From NCBI RefSeq assembly GCF_051201035.1, contig NZ_JBPODR010000016.1, positions 1-54,626 of the forward strand: 54,626 bases of DNA. The letters are read 5' to 3'. The DNA is from Thermoanaerobacterium thermosulfurigenes (GTDB lineage Bacteria; Bacillota; Thermoanaerobacteria; Thermoanaerobacterales; Thermoanaerobacteraceae). The notes under the pieces were generated by a model. The model saw nothing but the letters and a program-made list of their open reading frames with translations, ran no database searches and had not been told where the DNA came from. Below are positions 53,479-54,626 of the stretch, one piece after another (position 1 is the first letter of the stretch; each line of letters begins with the position of its first letter). A program made the translations under genes and the position numbers.

Positions 53479-53820
53479 ATGAACATAGATCCTGTAAGCA
53501 GTATAAATGAAGTAAATCAGGTGAATCAGCTTAATGTCAACACTAATACCGGCGATTTTCAAAAGGCGATACAAGATGCTTTAAACAATAAGGACAAGCA
53601 AAAGTTGAAAGAAGCGTGTATCGACTTGGAAGCCGTATTTGTAAATCAAATGCTTACTGAGATGAGAAATACTATACCAAAGGATCCGCTAACTGGTGAT
53701 GACTTTGCTACAGATGTATTTACTACAATGATGTATGACAATTATTCACAGGAAATAGCGAAAAACTCAGGGCTTGGATTGGCAGATGAAATGTACAACC
53801 AATTGTCAAAGAAGATATGA
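53479..53820 (+). CDS. rod-binding FlgJ N-terminal-domain protein
   Basis: 113 residues. The part LKEACIDLEAVFVNQMLTEMRNTIP followed by FATDVFTTMMYDNYSQEIAKNSGLGLADEMYNQL is the rod-binding domain (PF10135) found at the N-terminus of FlgJ, here without the muramidase domain. It is thought to cap or scaffold the growing rod. Ribosome binding site GGAGGAAG. Last gene of the mbl-flg unit, before a shared terminator. Confidence 0.9.
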   Translation: MNIDPVSSINEVNQVNQLNVNTNTGDFQKAIQDALNNKDKQKLKEACIDLEAVFVNQMLTEMRNTIPKDPLTGDDFATDVFTTMMYDNYSQEIAKNSGLGLADEMYNQLSKKI

Positions 53821-53822
53821 CA

Positions 53823-53856
53823 AAGAAGATGCAGCATTGAACTGCATCTTCTTAAT
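53823..53856. terminator. bidirectional terminator after the flagellar genes
   Basis: Perfect 12-bp stem AAGAAGATGCAG (53823-53834) and CTGCATCTTCTT (53842-53853); it serves the flgJ-like gene and the reverse-strand ABC remnant. Confidence 0.88.
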
Positions 53857-53872
53857 TAATAAGTCCTAATCG

Positions 53873-54370
53873 CTATACCGCAAATTTAATTTGTGAAACT
53901 TGAAGATCATAATATTTACCATGCTTTGCCATTAGTTCTTCATGTGTTCCTTCTTCAACAATATTCCCATCTTCTACTACAAAGATTCTATCGGCATTTC
54001 TTATTGTTGAAAGTCTGTGAGCTATTACAAATGAAGTTCTTCCTTTAAGTAACTCTTCCAATGCCATTTGAACTAGTATCTCTGTATGTGTATCTATACT
54101 AGACGTAGCTTCATCCAGTATTATTATTGCAGGATTTTTAAGCAATGTGCGAGCGAAAGATATAAGCTGCCTTTGACCTACAGACAACCTTGAACCTCTT
54201 TCATTAACTTGTGTATAATAACCATCTTTCAATTGAGTTATAAATTCATCAGCATGTACTGCTTTAGCTGCTGCTATAACTTCTTCATATGTGGCGTCAG
54301 GCTTTCCATATTTAATATTGTCGTATATTGTGCCAGCAAAAATAAATGTGTCTTGTAAAACTATACCCAT
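53873..54370 (-). pseudogene. truncated ABC exporter NBD (C-terminal fragment)
   Basis: 165 codons on the reverse strand encode the last third of a TMD-NBD half-transporter. They begin in the Q-loop (MGIVLQDTFIFAGTI) and include LSVGQRQLISFAR, Walker B IIILDEATSSID and the H-loop IAHRLSTIRNADR. The TMD and Walker A, about 430 residues, are missing; upstream of 54370 the sequence is unlike an ABC gene. It has the same LSVGQ signature as the intact subunit at 10628-12412. The break is next to an insertion sequence, which probably removed or displaced the 5' part. Not expected to be functional. Confidence 0.85.
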
Positions 54371-54490
54371 TCAGAGATTTCGCATTTAAAAATTTATAGA
54401 GTGATAAACACGTTGATTTATATAATTTAACTAAGAGCAGCTAGAAATATGTGATTTTCCGTTTTTTACTGGAAATTGAAAGAAAAAAAT

Positions 54491-54519
54491 TTGCAAAATA
54501 AAAGCATCCTTTCTATAAT
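54491..54519 (+). promoter_or_regulatory. sigma-A promoter of the transposase
   Basis: TTGCAA at 54491-54496 and TATAAT at 54514-54519, 17-base spacer; the -10 overlaps the left arm of the hairpin 54503-54552. Predicted start is near 54526, inside the loop. Confidence 0.65.
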
Positions 54520-54552
54520 ATGTTTTGCGAAAACCTAAATAGAAAGGATGCT
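54503..54552 (+). promoter_or_regulatory. hairpin covering the transposase ribosome binding site
   Basis: 13-bp inverted repeat AGCATCCTTTCTA (54503-54515) and TAGAAAGGATGCT (54540-54552), with an inner GTTTT/AAAAC stem. The right arm contains the AGAAAGGATG ribosome binding site of the ORF at 54559. Confidence 0.75.
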
Positions 54553-54558
54553 GATAAA

Positions 54559-54626
54559 ATGAACAAAAGTTATTTAAAACAAATGCTTATTTACTTCTCT
54601 AAGATATACCATCTTGGAGAAAAAAT
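54559..54626 (+). CDS. transposase-like protein, N-terminal fragment
   Basis: An ATG at 54559 opens a frame that runs off the window after 22 residues (MNKSYLKQMLIYFSKIYHLG and a few more). The composition fits the N-terminus of a DDE transposase of clostridial insertion sequences, but no catalytic residue is in view. The own promoter (54491) and the RBS-covering hairpin support the assignment. Family unknown. Confidence 0.5.
   Translation, partial: MNKSYLKQMLIYFSKIYHLGEK

Larger units (their letters stand above)
54371..54626 (+). mobile_element. left part of an insertion sequence
   Basis: From the point where the ABC fragment stops to the window end there is an AT-rich leader, a promoter, a hairpin and the start of an ORF that looks like a transposase. 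The exact terminal inverted repeat cannot be fixed because the other end lies beyond the window. The family is not identified. Confidence 0.55.

Overview
The window looks like chromosomal DNA of a thermophilic, spore-forming, flagellated, low-GC Firmicute of the Thermoanaerobacterium/Thermoanaerobacter type. The evidence is an AT-rich sequence with strong AGGAGG ribosome binding sites, surface proteins with S-layer homology (SLH) domains including a pectin-degrading enzyme, and sporulation genes (spo0F-like, spoIID, spoIIQ-like, spoIIID). The genus is an inference from gene content; no rRNA or tRNA gene was seen.

Layout. 1-6.7 kb: a giant secreted polygalacturonase/pectinesterase anchored by SLH domains. 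6.75-8.5 kb: an accessory island with a broken DUF4258/zinc-finger module and an apparently intact three-gene HicA-HicB-SecB-like cassette (toxin, antitoxin, chaperone). 8.5-8.8 kb: a rod-shaped structured RNA with 6S-like architecture. 8.8-16.3 kb: a heterodimeric ABC exporter, an exported FAD oxidoreductase and a cell-wall amidase. 16.4-33.3 kb: a housekeeping block in nearly the order known from Bacillus subtilis: spo0F-like, fba, tal, rho, rpmE, tdk, yqhQ-like, prmC, prfA, ZIP transporter, ywlC (Sua5), ywlE-type phosphatase, rpiB, upp, dCMP deaminase, tagO-like, mnaA, ywmB-like, murA. 33.5-38.7 kb: nucleosidase-like protein, amino-acid permease, PepV-like dipeptidase, the small-gene trio DUF1659/DUF2922/YvrJ, and a reverse-strand thiamine-binding-like protein. 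39.0-48.3 kb: a 1750-residue IPT/TIG-repeat protein followed by two SLH proteins in one apparent operon. 48.3-53.8 kb: the sporulation/morphogenesis/flagellar block spoIID, spoIIQ, spoIIID, mbl, flgF, flgG, flgJ-like. 53.9-54.6 kb: a truncated ABC transporter gene abutting the start of an insertion sequence.

How it fits together. The 16-33 kb and 48-54 kb parts are the two halves of a conserved Firmicute backbone (translation termination, nucleotide salvage, cell-wall precursors, sporulation engulfment, rod shape, flagellar rod). The pectinase, TIG and SLH proteins and the TA cassette are lineage-specific additions. Regulatory signals visible in the sequence include sigma-A promoters, two very similar sigma-D (flagellar) promoters (one before the TIG/SLH operon, one before mbl-flgFG), a sigma-F promoter before spoIIQ, two short C-rich RNA units ending in intrinsic terminators, and many intrinsic terminators.

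The best candidates for something new are the HicAB-SecB cassette with a long HicB tail, the two C-rich small RNA candidates, the 6S-like RNA, sigma-D control of a surface-protein operon, and a hairpin that can hide the ribosome binding site of the terminal transposase. All identifications come from reading motifs by eye; no database search was run.
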